NCBI GenBank assembly: GCA_021295675.1
Contig: JAGWBY010000002.1
Coordinates: 1-64,000, forward strand
Source of the DNA: Candidatus Latescibacterota bacterium
Lineage (GTDB): Bacteria; Latescibacterota; UBA2968; UBA8231
Length of the DNA: 64,000 nucleotides
Direction: 5' to 3'
Both the position numbers and the translations under genes were made by a program. The notes beneath the pieces are model-generated. The model saw only the letters and a list, made by a program, of their open reading frames with translations, ran no database searches and had not been told where the DNA came from. Shown here one piece after another: positions 53,972-64,000 of this stretch. Numbering within the stretch: the stretch's first letter is position 1; the number at the start of each line of letters is the position of its first letter.

Positions 53972-56878
53972 TTATTTGAGTAAGGTCAATTGTTTGGTGG
54001 CTAAATAGTCCCCGGCCTGTAACCTATAGAAGTAGGCCCCGCTGGCGACAGGACGGTCGGCGTCGTCTCGTCCATCCCACTGCGCGCGGTAGCGTCCAGC
54101 AGCGAGATGCTGTGCGACCAAGGTGCGGACCTTTTGGCCTATCGCGTCGTAGATATCCAATTCGACGGTGGCCGGGGCCGCTAGCTGGAATTCGATGATC
54201 GTGGCCGCATTGAAGGGGTTGGGGTAGTTCTGGTCGAGGGCAAAGGCGGTCGGTGTGGTTTCTTCGACCGCGGCTACCGCCGTCGAGCTACCCATGCTGG
54301 CGATCCATGTAGCTATGAGGTCGGCTCCGCGCTCGTCGATGATTGACGAAGCCAGCGGCGGCATGCGAAAGGTGCCCTGCGTCAGTATCCGCAGGTAGAG
54401 CGTAGAAAGCTGCGGTTTTCCGGGGGAGAAGATTAGAGCTTCAGGCTCGCCTATATCGCCGAGGGTGGGGAAAGCCCCGACCGTATTGGTTTCGGTCAAG
54501 GGCGTGTCGTAGCGCAGGTCGATGATGGTGCGGCCGACGCTCTCGGGCCGGTGGCACGGTGCGCAGTTGACTTCGAGGTACGAGCGGGCGCGTTGGTCGA
54601 GCGGGACGCTGGGGTCGAAGGGGTTGGGCAGGTGGGGCAAGGAAGACAGGTCGGCCGGCAACTTCTCGGTGAAGAGGCCCTGTTGGGCGAGGGTGTGCAA
54701 CTGGTTTTGCTCCGCGCCTGTGTGGAGCTGGGCCGTGTGTACGCCGAGGACATAGCCCGCGCCTTTGGTGTGGCAGACCTCGCAGTCTTGGCGCGCGGGA
54801 AAGTAGTACTCCTGCAAGAGAAAGCCCACTGGATCTTGAGGGGCGTCAATTACGTATGTAACCGTCGTGCTGTCGGCGAGCAAGGTGGCGTCGGTGCCAG
54901 CCTCGTTCCACAGGTAGCTATAACCGTCCCAGCCCGGAGCATCCACGCGCTTGATGAGGAAGCGCGTTTCGATGATGCGTCGGCTGGCTGGATCGCCGCG
55001 CACCAAGTCGAGGTAAAAGTTCTTGATCAGGAGAGTCGCGTCGGGAAAGTCCCAAGGCCCACTGCTGGCAAAGGCAATGCGCTTGCCGGACGGAAGGCGA
55101 ATGAACCGCGTCTTGGTGGCTCCGTCCGACCAAAACGGCGCATTGACTTCGTACGGCACCACACCGTCCGCGGGCGTTTGCGTGCTTAGGTCGCTGAAAA
55201 CTTGCGCGTCGGCTAAGTTCGCGGGCGGGAATTTCTCAGCGGGCGGCAGGACGATTTCCCACAGCCCGCGCTTGCCGCTCCATTCGATCACATAGAGGCG
55301 ATTGCCGATAATTTCCGCGTCAATGGGGTTGGAAAATCCGCCGACGATGCGGGTGACGCGCGCCTCGTAGTTATCGCCGACTTTGGCCAAGTCGAGATGC
55401 AGCAGGTCTTGACTTGGGTCGTTGAACGGGCCGTTGATGCTGTCGCCGTTTGGGTCGCCCCGGGTCCAACTGAGCGTGAAGCCGTCGCCTTGGAACGGCT
55501 CGGCGAGGGCATGGTCCACATCGAACACCAATCCGAGCGGCGAGCGATGTGCGGTGAAGGTGCCGAAGCGCACGCCTTCTTCGCTGGCGTCCTTGATGCG
55601 ACCGTCGGCTGGATCGCGGTAGGCGTCGGCGTCTGGACCGAGATTGATCACTGGGTCGGTGAAATCGCGCGGCGGTGGTGGATACGTGGGATCGTTGTGG
55701 TAGTAGCCTTCGCGCACGGCCGTGGAGCGGGGAGAGAGGAGGAGAAATTGCTGCGGGGTGTCGTCGAGTCCCATGCGCCAGGGAAAACCGTAGTGATGCC
55801 CTTGACGCAGCCAATTGAGTTCCTCGGGCATATCGCGGCCCGGTCCGTTTTCCGTGGTGAAGAGGTCGCCGTTGGGCGCGAAGGCGAAGTCGTAGGCATT
55901 GCGCAAGCCCTCGGCAAAGAGGAGTCCTTGGTCGAGGAGGGCATAGCGGCTGTTGGGCAGCACGAGGTCGCGAGCATTGGTCGGGACGCGCAAAATTATG
56001 GCCGTGAGCGCGGTTTCGCGCAGTCCGGGGAAGTGCCCATCGCCGTCTTGGATCTCGCCGTGATCGGTGCGCGAGCCGCTGTTGATAAAGAGTGTGCGAT
56101 TGTCGGGACTGACGATTAGTGCATTGACTTCGTGGTTGTAGATGCAGTCGCACCGTTCATAGGGTTCGGTTTCCGCAAGGGTAAACCAGATGCGCTCGCC
56201 ACTGCTTGGATCGACTTCGCCCTTGGTGATGGTGGCGATGTTGTAGATGGATAGGTCGATGCGTTTGAGGACGTAAAAGGTGCCGTCGGCGTCGATAAAC
56301 AGGGCGCTTGGGCGGATGAAACCGTGGTCGGCAGTCGTGTACGCCGTGCCTTCAGGCAAGAGGGTGATATCGCCGTTGGTCTTGAGGACGTAGCGGTTGG
56401 CGGTCGTGGGGTCGCGGCCAAAGATGGAGGCGGCGAGGATGTCATCGATGGGAACGTCGGCGGGTAGGTTGTCCGGGTCGAGCTGTTCCCACTGCCGCTC
56501 GCCAGTGTCGGCGTCGAGCAAAATACCTCGGGCGAGGGCGAATTGGCCGCTGTTGCGGGGGCCGTGGCGATTGGACGCCAAGTAAAACGAGCCGTCCGGT
56601 CCGATGGCAAAGCCCGTGAAGCCGCTGCGGATGCCGTGGTCGCTGTGGGAGTATGTTGGGACGCGCCTAGCTGCTGTTAGGTCTATGCGTTCAATCGCGC
56701 CGTCCTGCCGCAAGATATAGAGCGCGTCATCGCGCGGATCTTTGGCGATGCGGATGGTACCTTGGGAGATGCCGAGGATGCGGCGGATTTCAATGTCGTC
56801 GTGGGTGGCTTGCGGGTCGGCGTACGCGGTGGAGCAAAGGGCAGCGAGCGCGGCGAGCGAGAAGCAACGGACCAGCAT
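53972..56878 (-). CDS. Sorbosone-dehydrogenase-like beta-propeller fused to a diheme cytochrome c module and FlgD-like Ig
   Basis: A 968-residue exported protein with signal peptide (FSLAALAALCSTAYA, cleavage before DPQAT). Residues about 30-540 form a glucose/sorbosone-dehydrogenase-type propeller (GDLFTTENGPGRDMPEELNW then GHHYGFPW). Residues about 550-850 match the SO2930/HNE_0200 diheme cytochrome type: TPADGVVPYEVNAPFWSDGA, heme sites Cys699-x2-Cys-His703 and Cys772-x2-Cys-His776. The C-terminal 95 residues are a FlgD-like Ig (FALDQNYPNPFNAATIIEFQ). It probably oxidises a sugar or alcohol and passes electrons to its own hemes. Tandem paralogue follows at 56897. Confidence 0.85.
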   Translation of the reverse strand: MLVRCFSLAALAALCSTAYADPQATHDDIEIRRILGISQGTIRIAKDPRDDALYILRQDGAIERIDLTAARRVPTYSHSDHGIRSGFTGFAIGPDGSFYLASNRHGPRNSGQFALARGILLDADTGERQWEQLDPDNLPADVPIDDILAASIFGRDPTTANRYVLKTNGDITLLPEGTAYTTADHGFIRPSALFIDADGTFYVLKRIDLSIYNIATITKGEVDPSSGERIWFTLAETEPYERCDCIYNHEVNALIVSPDNRTLFINSGSRTDHGEIQDGDGHFPGLRETALTAIILRVPTNARDLVLPNSRYALLDQGLLFAEGLRNAYDFAFAPNGDLFTTENGPGRDMPEELNWLRQGHHYGFPWRMGLDDTPQQFLLLSPRSTAVREGYYHNDPTYPPPPRDFTDPVINLGPDADAYRDPADGRIKDASEEGVRFGTFTAHRSPLGLVFDVDHALAEPFQGDGFTLSWTRGDPNGDSINGPFNDPSQDLLHLDLAKVGDNYEARVTRIVGGFSNPIDAEIIGNRLYVIEWSGKRGLWEIVLPPAEKFPPANLADAQVFSDLSTQTPADGVVPYEVNAPFWSDGATKTRFIRLPSGKRIAFASSGPWDFPDATLLIKNFYLDLVRGDPASRRIIETRFLIKRVDAPGWDGYSYLWNEAGTDATLLADSTTVTYVIDAPQDPVGFLLQEYYFPARQDCEVCHTKGAGYVLGVHTAQLHTGAEQNQLHTLAQQGLFTEKLPADLSSLPHLPNPFDPSVPLDQRARSYLEVNCAPCHRPESVGRTIIDLRYDTPLTETNTVGAFPTLGDIGEPEALIFSPGKPQLSTLYLRILTQGTFRMPPLASSIIDERGADLIATWIASMGSSTAVAAVEETTPTAFALDQNYPNPFNAATIIEFQLAAPATVELDIYDAIGQKVRTLVAQHLAAGRYRAQWDGRDDADRPVASGAYFYRLQAGDYLATKQLTLLK

Positions 56879-56896
56879 GAAGTTCCTTAGTGCAAC

Positions 56897-58885
56897 TCAC
56901 TTGAGTAGCAGGAGTTGCCGGGTGGCGACAAAGTCGCTGGCCGATAGTTGGTATAAATACGCGCCGCTAGCTACTGGCTCACCGCGCTCGTTGTGGCCGT
57001 CCCATTGCAGGCGGTGATGCCCTGCGGGCAGGGATCCGCTGATGAGGGTGCGCACCCGCTGTCCGCTGATGCTGTAAATGGCCAGTTCGACTTGGGACGC
57101 AAGGCCGAGTTGAAAGGTAATGGTGGTGCTTGCATTAAAGGGATTGGGGAAATTTTGCGCCAGCGCGAACTCGGCGGGTACAACGTCTATGGCCTCGGCG
57201 ACAGCGGTTTCGGCTGTAGCTTGCGGCAGGACGATTTCCCACAGCCCACGTCCGCCGCCCCACTCGATAACGTAAATGCGATTGTCGATGATTTCCGCGT
57301 CAATGGGGTTGGAAAATCCGCCGACGATGCGAGTGACTCGCGCCTCGTAGTTGTCGCCGACTTTCGCTAAGTCGAGGTGCAGTAGGTCTTCACTGGGATC
57401 GTTGAACGGGCCAGCGACGTCGTCGCCGTCGGGATCGCCCTCGGTCCAGCTAAGCACAAAGCCGTCGCCTTGGAATGGCTCGGCGAGAGTATTATCTGCG
57501 TCGAAGACCAGCCCCAAGGGGGAGCGATGCGCGGTGAAAGTACCGAAGCGCACGCCCTCTTCGCTGGCATCCTTGATTCGGCCGTCGGCTGGATCGCGGT
57601 AAGCGTCGGCGTCTGGTCCGAGATTGATCACCGGCTCGGTGAAGTCACGCGGTGGCGGTGGGTACGTGGGATCGTTGTGGTAATAGCCTTCGCGCACGGC
57701 CGTGAATCGGGCGGGAAGGAGGAAGTCGCTGGCTGGTTCGTAGTCGGGAAATTGCTGCGGGGTGTCTTCGAGACCCATGCGCCAGGGAAAGCCATAGTGA
57801 TGGCCTTCGCGCAGCCAATTGAGCTCCTCGGCCATGTCGCGGTCGGGTCCGTTTTCCGTAGCGAATAGGTCGCCGTTGGGGGCGAAGGCGAGATCGTAGG
57901 CATTGCGCAGACCCTCGGCAAAGAGGAAGCCCTCGGCGCGGAGCGCATCGCGGTCATTGGGTAGCACGAGGTCGCGGGCGTCGGTTGGGACGCGCAAGAC
58001 GATAGCTGTGAGCGCGGTTTCGCGCAGGTCGGGGAACTGCCTATTGCCGTCTTGCACCTCTCCGTGATCGGTGCGCGAGCCGCTGTTGATAAAGAGCGAG
58101 CGATTGTCGGGGCTGACGACTAGCCCGTTGACTTCGTGGTTGAAGATGCAGTCGCATCGCTCGTAGGGTGTGGTTTCTGCGAGTGTAAACCAGGTGCGCT
58201 CGCCGCTGCTTGGATCGACTTCGCCCTTGGTGATGGTAGCGATGTTGTAGCTGGATAGGTCGATGCGCTTGAGGACGTAAAAGGTGCCGGCGTCGTCGAT
58301 AAACAGGGCGCTCGCGCGACTGAAGCCGTGATCGACAACTGTGTACACCGTGCCCGAAGGTACGAGGGTGATGTCGCCGTTGGGCTTGAGCGCGTAGCGG
58401 GTGTTGGTCGTGGGATCGCGGCCGAGGCTGGTGGCGGCGAGGATGTCGTCGATGGGAACGTCGGCGGGTAGGTTGTCTGGGTCGAGTTGGTCCCATTGCC
58501 GCTCGCCGGTGTCGGCGTCGAGCAAAATGCCACGGGCGAGGGCAAATTGGCCACTGTCGCGAGGGCCGCGGCGGTTCGACGCGAGGTAAAATGAGCCGTC
58601 CGGCCCGATGGCAAAGCCCGTAAAGCCGCTGCGGATGCCGTGATCGTCTCTGGAGTATGCGGGCGTGTGCTCGGCTGCCGCTAGATCAGCGAGATCAATC
58701 GCGCCGTTTTGCCGCAAGGTGTAGAGTTCGCTGTTGCGTGGATCCTTGGCGATGCGGAGAGTGCCTCCGGGGACGTTGAGGATGCGGCTAATTTCGATGT
58801 CGTCGCGGGTGGCTTGCGGGTCGGCATAGGCGGTGGAGCAAAGGGCTACGAGTATCACAGAAAGCGAGAAGTAACGGGCGAGCAT
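56897..58885 (-). CDS. Sorbosone-dehydrogenase-like beta-propeller with FlgD-like Ig, no cytochrome module
   Basis: A 662-residue exported protein (signal LSVILVALCSTAYA). Residues 20-540 are closely similar to the neighbouring protein, including GDLFATENGPDRDMAEELNW and GHHYGFPWRMGLEDTPQQF, but after WEIVLPQA it goes almost directly to the FlgD-like Ig (FALAQNFPNPFNASTTITFQ). The roughly 310-residue diheme module is absent. The DNA of the shared parts is highly similar to the gene at 53972, so the pair is a tandem duplication. It could use PQQ or a bound metal like other family members; which is not visible. Nineteen nt separate the two genes, so one operon is likely. Confidence 0.85.
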   Translation of the reverse strand: MLARYFSLSVILVALCSTAYADPQATRDDIEISRILNVPGGTLRIAKDPRNSELYTLRQNGAIDLADLAAAEHTPAYSRDDHGIRSGFTGFAIGPDGSFYLASNRRGPRDSGQFALARGILLDADTGERQWDQLDPDNLPADVPIDDILAATSLGRDPTTNTRYALKPNGDITLVPSGTVYTVVDHGFSRASALFIDDAGTFYVLKRIDLSSYNIATITKGEVDPSSGERTWFTLAETTPYERCDCIFNHEVNGLVVSPDNRSLFINSGSRTDHGEVQDGNRQFPDLRETALTAIVLRVPTDARDLVLPNDRDALRAEGFLFAEGLRNAYDLAFAPNGDLFATENGPDRDMAEELNWLREGHHYGFPWRMGLEDTPQQFPDYEPASDFLLPARFTAVREGYYHNDPTYPPPPRDFTEPVINLGPDADAYRDPADGRIKDASEEGVRFGTFTAHRSPLGLVFDADNTLAEPFQGDGFVLSWTEGDPDGDDVAGPFNDPSEDLLHLDLAKVGDNYEARVTRIVGGFSNPIDAEIIDNRIYVIEWGGGRGLWEIVLPQATAETAVAEAIDVVPAEFALAQNFPNPFNASTTITFQLGLASQVELAIYSISGQRVRTLISGSLPAGHHRLQWDGHNERGEPVASGAYLYQLSASDFVATRQLLLLK

Positions 58886-58931
58886 AGGGGCCTTTCAGAG
58901 GAAGAGTGGGGTAAGGGTCAACACAGTGGGG

Positions 58932-59309
58932 TCAGGGCCGAAAGATTTTTAGATTGAGTTCGTTGATTTCGCGGTAGTGTTTTTTATTGGCTGTACAAAG
59001 TGTTAAATGATGTTCAATAGCGGTTGCGGCAATCAAGGCGTCGGCCAGATACAGTGCTGTCTTAAGGGCGTATTCTTCCATATATACAGACGCTCGGTGG
59101 CCGATGTTTTCAGTGAGAGGTACAGTCTGAAAGGCGTGATCCGTGAGAAAATTCTTGATCTTTTTTAATTCCTGCCGATTTCTCGCACCCTGGATAAATT
59201 CCATGTACGTAACAATTGATATATGACGATCAGCGATGCTGTCAACGAGGTTTGCAGCCTCTTCATGGCCTCTGAAAACCCATATCACAACATCGGTATC
59301 AAAGATCAT
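58932..59309 (-). CDS. vapC: VapC-like PIN-domain toxin, second pair
   Basis: A 125-residue PIN-domain protein, predicted ribonuclease. Pocket residues are Asp4 (IFDTDVVIW), Glu37 (TYMEFIQGARN) and Asp90 (LADALIAATA); the fourth acidic position is replaced by the TANKKHY motif, common in this branch. Start ATG 59309 overlaps the antitoxin gene by 11 nt. It is not close to the first VapC of the window, so the two pairs were probably acquired separately. Base composition around this pair is noticeably more AT-rich than the neighbours, a sign of horizontal transfer. Confidence 0.88.
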   Translation of the reverse strand: MIFDTDVVIWVFRGHEEAANLVDSIADRHISIVTYMEFIQGARNRQELKKIKNFLTDHAFQTVPLTENIGHRASVYMEEYALKTALYLADALIAATAIEHHLTLCTANKKHYREINELNLKIFRP

Positions 59310-59544
59310 TCAAGCGGCCTTTGCGCAAACTGCGGACGTAAGCATCGACATCGGTCATATCTTTTCTGTCTCGCCACAGACCAAAAGCCTCATGGTCTTT
59401 TACCGATTGGTTTGTTCGCTGTCGGCTGGGAGACAGGATGGCTTTTTCCTTGCCGCGGTAAAAAATGGTGACCGATTCGTTGCGGTCGAGCGCGAGCAAA
59501 ACATCTTTCATACGTCGTCTTAAGTCGAGAATAGATGCTTTCAC
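59299..59544 (-). CDS. Phd/YefM-like antitoxin
   Basis: An 81-residue small basic protein paired with the PIN toxin. The N-terminus (ASILDLRRRMKDVLLALDRNESVTIFYRGKEKAIL) follows the Phd/YefM pattern of a short DNA-binding domain, and the C-terminal part (DVDAYVRSLRKGRLNDL) would fold on the toxin. A good AAGGAGG lies upstream, and an imperfect inverted repeat sits about 16 nt before the start codon, suitable as its own operator. Confidence 0.75.
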   Translation of the reverse strand: MKASILDLRRRMKDVLLALDRNESVTIFYRGKEKAILSPSRQRTNQSVKDHEAFGLWRDRKDMTDVDAYVRSLRKGRLNDL

Positions 59545-59559
59545 AATGCCTCCTTAAAG

Positions 59560-59596
59560 TGTACACATAACGTGTGCAATTAAAAATAAATGTCAA
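59560..59596 (-). promoter_or_regulatory. Putative toxin-antitoxin promoter/operator
   Basis: Inverted repeat TGTACAC (59560-59566) / GTGTGCA (59572-59578), one mismatch, spacer 5 nt, just before the antitoxin ribosome-binding site. A TTGACA box lies on the minus strand at 59596-59591. The -10 box is unclear: TATGTG at 59569-59564 is spaced 21 bp away. Typical place for autoregulation. Confidence 0.4.
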
Positions 59597-59691
59597 GCGA
59601 TGAATTGGGTTCAAGCCCTGGATAGCGATCTTACAACCCGATAGTCGAGTATCTGTAACTTTTTGCCTAACAGGTTATTAGCACATTTATA

Positions 59692-61070
<1,379 letters not shown>

Positions 61071-61074
<4 letters not shown>

Positions 61075-62396
61075 CCGCGCGCTCCAAAAGTTAGCTCTTC
61101 GCGGGCTTGCTCGATCTGCACGTCCACGAACTCATTGGGTATGGCCGGGCCGGTGAAGAGGACCTTGACGTAGTTGTCGCTCAAGCCGACTTGCAAGCCG
61201 GTGGCTGAGTCTGAACGCCCCTCGGCGAGGACTTGGAGCGTGCGGCCGACAAAGCGCTGGTGGAAGGCGAGTCGCTTGGCTGCGCCGAGGGCGATAAGCG
61301 CTTGGCTGCGTTCCTTTTTGACCGCGGCGTCTTGGTGTTCGGGCAGCCGCTCAGCCGGGGTGCCTGCGCGCTGAGAGTACGAAAAGACGTGGAGATAGGT
61401 CAGCGGCAGGTCGGCCAACAAGGCGCGAGTCTGGGCAAAATGCGCGTCGGTTTCCCCGGGGAAGCCGACCATGACGTCGGCACCAATGGCGCAATCGGGG
61501 ATGCGACTGGCGATTTGCTCGATCCGCTCGGCGTAATAGGCGCGGGTGTAGCGCCGCCCCATGCGCTTGAGAATGTGGTCGTCGCCGCTTTGCAAAGGCA
61601 CGTGGAAGTGGCGGCAGATCGCTGAGGAAGCTGCGGCTTGGTCAATCAGCTCGTCGGTGACGTAACCCGGCTCAATGGAGTTGAGGCGAATGCGCTCTAG
61701 GCCGTCGATTTGCTCGAGTGCTGCGAGCAGCTCGACGAGGGCTTCAGGCTGGCCTTGGTCGAACCCGTAGCGGCCCGTGTGGACACCGGTCAGGGCAAGC
61801 TCGCGGTAGCCGGTTGCGACCATGCGTTGGGCTTGGGCGACGACTTCGGCGGCTGGGCGGCTCGCGCTGTGCCCGCGCACCGTCGGGATGATGCAATAGG
61901 TGCAGTGTTCGTCGCAGCCGTCTTGGATTTGCAGGCTGCCGCGCGTGCGGCCTTGGGGCACGGCACCGTCAATGGTGAGAAATTGCTCAGTGCGCGGTCT
62001 CGTTGTCGAGGGCGCAGAGGTCTCGGCACCCGCTAGATGCGCTTCGAGCAACTCGACGAGTTGGTTCTTCTGGCCGTTGCCCACGACTAAGTTGGCACCG
62101 GCTGCTGCGAGGTCTGCTGGTCGCCGCTGGGCATAGCAGCCGGTGGCGACGATCTCCGCGCTTGGATTGCGCCGCCGGGCGCGGCGCACGGCCTTGCGCG
62201 AGTCCGCATCGCCCGCGCCGGTGACCGTGCAGGTATTGACCACGTACACGTCGGCCTCAGCGCCGAAGGGCACGACTGAATAGCCGCGCTCGGTCAGACG
62301 GTGGGCGAGGGCTTCTACTTCGTAGGCATTGAGCTTGCAACCCACGTTTTGCAGGGCCACGCGCGCATTTGCATTTGCGGATGTTGGAGTGCCCAT
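61071..62396 (-). CDS. mtaB: tRNA t6A37 methylthiotransferase MtaB
   Basis: A 441-residue radical SAM methylthiotransferase that makes ms2t6A37 in tRNAs. Diagnostic N-terminus VALQNVGCKLNAYE, VVNTCTVTG, ATGCYAQ; radical SAM triad in IQDGCDEHCTYCIIPTVRG; then LTGVHTGRYG, where many MtaB proteins have LTGVHLGSYG. A TRAM-like end (LQVLAEGRSDSATGLQVGLS) completes it. The order mtaB-miaB with a 4-nt overlap is unusual but sensible. It starts 69 nt after the end of the pcrA-like gene on the same strand, so all three may form one transcription unit. Confidence 0.93.
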
Positions 62397-62465
62397 AAGT
62401 CCGTCAAGGAAAACGAGATAGACTATAAAATTTAAAGGTTGACCCTCTCTGGGGCAATGGGCGGT

Positions 62466-64000
62466 TCAGGCTGGTTCGAGCTGGGCGTACGCGACGGCGA
62501 TCCGTTTGATCCGCGTCCCAAAGCGGATGGAGAGCTTCATCTTTTCGCCGTGCCCTTCGCGGCTGACGATCTGCCCGCGTCCCCATTGAGGGTGACGCAC
62601 CCACTGGCCAACGGCGAGGAAGTCGTCTTGGGCGACAAACTCGTCGAAGCCGGGCGACTGCTCGGAATCCGGTTCGTAGTGGACGCCTTGGGGAGCCTTT
62701 TTGCGGGGCGGAGGGCCGACGCGCTGCCGTGAGCGATCAAATCCGCGGTCCAACTCGTAATTTTGGGTCGTCAGCTCGGCGGGGACTTCGCCCAAAAAAC
62801 GCGAGGGTTCGGTCGCCAGCAGCGAGCCATACGCATAGCGGCGCAGGGCATAGGTGAGGCTGAGTTGCTCTTGCGCCCGGGTCATGCCCACGTAGCAGAG
62901 CCGGCGTTCCTCTTCAATGGCTTGGGGATCGCCGACGGCTCGCGCCGTGGGAAAGAGGTTTTCTTCGAGGCCGCAGACAAAGACCAAGGGAAACTCCAAG
63001 CCCTTGGCACTGTGCAGGGTCATTAAGGTAATGGCGTTGCCATCGTTGTCGCTTTCGTCCGCCGAGGTCAGCAGGGACTTTTCTTCGAGATAGGTCGCTA
63101 ACGTCGAGTCTGGGTTCTCGTCTGCGTATTCGGTCATTTCGGCCAGTAACTGGTCGAGGTTCTGCAAGCGCGCCTCGGCTTCTGGAGTATTTTCCGCCGC
63201 GAGCATGGCGCGGTATCCACTCTTTTCGACGACGGCAAAGCCTAGTTCGGGCAGGGAGAGTGCATCGGTGGCTGTCATTAGCTCGTCGATCAGGGCAGAG
63301 AAGGCAGCGAGGCTTTTTTGCGCGCGGCCGCTGAGGTCGGGCACGTCGTCGAGGTGCTTAAGTGCCGTGGAGAGGCTCCAGCCCTTGGCTTGGGCAAAAG
63401 CCTGCAAGCGGGCGAGGGAGGTATCGCCAATGCCGCGACGGGGCGTATTGATGATGCGGCGCAGGGCAATGTCGTCGGCCGGATTGACCAACAGGCGCAA
63501 GTAGGACAGCACATCGCGGATTTCGCGGCGGTCGTAAAAGCGAATGCCGCCGACGATTACATAGGGCAGGCGAGCGCGCTGTAGCTCTTCTTCAAAGGGA
63601 CGAGACTGGGCATTGGTGCGGTAGAGCACCGCGGCGTCCCCGAGGCCGTAGCGTCCCAAGCGATCGTAGCGGCGGATGGCATCGACCACGTGGCGGGCCT
63701 CGCGGCGGTCTGAGTCGCATTCGACGACCGCGACCGGGTCGCCCTCGGGGCCGTTCGTCCACAGTTCTTTGCCTTTGCGGCCTTGGTTGTGACTGATGAC
63801 GGCATTGGCTGCGGCGAGGATGCGGCCGGTGGAGCGATAGTTTTGCTCCAGCCGCACGCTGCGTGCATCCGGATAATCGCGCTCAAAGTCGAGGATGTTG
63901 CGGATGTCGGCACCGCGAAATTGGTAGATCGACTGGTCGTCATCCCCGACCACGCAGATGTTGCGGTGGTGAGCTGCTAGCTGGCGGCAGAGCAAGTACT
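62466..64000 (-). CDS. pcrA: PcrA/UvrD-type DNA helicase (N-terminus beyond right window edge)
   Basis: The C-terminal 510 residues or so of an SF1A 3'-5' DNA helicase for nucleotide excision and mismatch repair and replication restart. Visible: motif III with VVGDDDQSIYQFRGADI (the Gln-Ser-Ile-Tyr signature), motif IV QNYRST, TLHSAKGLEFPLVFVCGLE, and motif VI YVGMTRAQEQL. The C-terminal QWVRHPQWGRGQIV segment is the Tudor-like domain that binds RNA polymerase in PcrA. Walker A lies off the window. It is distinct from the smaller UvrD-like helicase at 18851. Confidence 0.93.
   Translation of the reverse strand, partial: YLLCRQLAAHHRNICVVGDDDQSIYQFRGADIRNILDFERDYPDARSVRLEQNYRSTGRILAAANAVISHNQGRKGKELWTNGPEGDPVAVVECDSDRREARHVVDAIRRYDRLGRYGLGDAAVLYRTNAQSRPFEEELQRARLPYVIVGGIRFYDRREIRDVLSYLRLLVNPADDIALRRIINTPRRGIGDTSLARLQAFAQAKGWSLSTALKHLDDVPDLSGRAQKSLAAFSALIDELMTATDALSLPELGFAVVEKSGYRAMLAAENTPEAEARLQNLDQLLAEMTEYADENPDSTLATYLEEKSLLTSADESDNDGNAITLMTLHSAKGLEFPLVFVCGLEENLFPTARAVGDPQAIEEERRLCYVGMTRAQEQLSLTYALRRYAYGSLLATEPSRFLGEVPAELTTQNYELDRGFDRSRQRVGPPPRKKAPQGVHYEPDSEQSPGFDEFVAQDDFLAVGQWVRHPQWGRGQIVSREGHGEKMKLSIRFGTRIKRIAVAYAQLEPA

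Noticed and set aside
59581..59691. tRNA or small RNA gene in the AT-rich gap before miaB's end
   Set aside because: No cloverleaf or strong stem is visible, and the stretch is short.

Overview
The window is a GC-rich bacterial chromosome segment, tightly packed on both strands, with many 1-4 nt gene overlaps and frequent GTG/TTG starts. No gene-free stretch exceeds 300 bp. Several features point to a diderm of the FCB type, such as Latescibacterota, Gemmatimonadota or a similar uncultured lineage: lipobox lipoproteins, a beta-barrel-like outer-membrane candidate, FlgD-like Ig C-termini of the kind seen in type IX secretion substrates, several FG-GAP/ASPIC-UnbV proteins, TPR lipoproteins, and ABC sugar importers without a local ATPase. 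The phylum call is inference; there is no rRNA gene in the window.

Layout. 1-6.2 kb: left-truncated ZIP metal transporter, a VapBC-like toxin-antitoxin pair, pterin-4a-carbinolamine dehydratase, a frameshifted SelA-like PLP enzyme, and groESL behind a perfect sigma-54 (-24/-12) promoter, with a divergent SDR gene. 6.2-10.9 kb (minus): six-gene sugar-nucleotide operon (epimerase, nucleotidyltransferase, heptose-kinase-like GHMP kinase, MBL hydrolase, small unknown protein, SDR). 11.0-16.2 kb (plus): envelope-glycan operon (SGNH hydrolase, YfhO-like and DUF2723-TPR membrane proteins), every gene interrupted by one apparent frameshift. 16.3-21.8 kb: a lone PtsN-type EIIA, then a three-gene RecBCD/AddAB-like unit (degenerate helicase, UvrD helicase, Fe-S PD-(D/E)XK nuclease). 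21.8-26.2 kb (minus): ABC sugar importer with a membrane-anchored binding protein and permeases carrying unusual insertions.

26.4-51.8 kb (plus): a large exported-protein locus. It holds a CBM9-like protein, a lipoprotein, an outer-membrane barrel candidate, five related secreted proteins sharing a GFDxLR module, a FlgD-like Ig domain and an invariant C-terminal Ala-Tyr, a coupled TPR / ASPIC-UnbV / ASPIC-UnbV / TPR / parvulin cassette, and a polytopic His-motif membrane protein fused to TPRs. 51.8-58.9 kb (minus): another FG-GAP lipoprotein and two tandem sorbosone-dehydrogenase-like paralogues, one carrying a diheme cytochrome module. 58.9-64 kb (minus): a second PIN toxin/antitoxin pair, MiaB, MtaB, and a PcrA/UvrD helicase cut by the right edge.

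How the parts may work together (inference): the divergent operons around 10.9 kb make and move an envelope sugar; the 26-52 kb block makes, folds and displays a paralogous family of carbohydrate-binding-like surface proteins; the ABC importer and sorbosone-dehydrogenase-like enzymes would fit uptake and periplasmic oxidation of sugars. Five apparent frameshifts fall in the first 23 kb and none later, so assembly or read error should be tested before calling pseudogenes.
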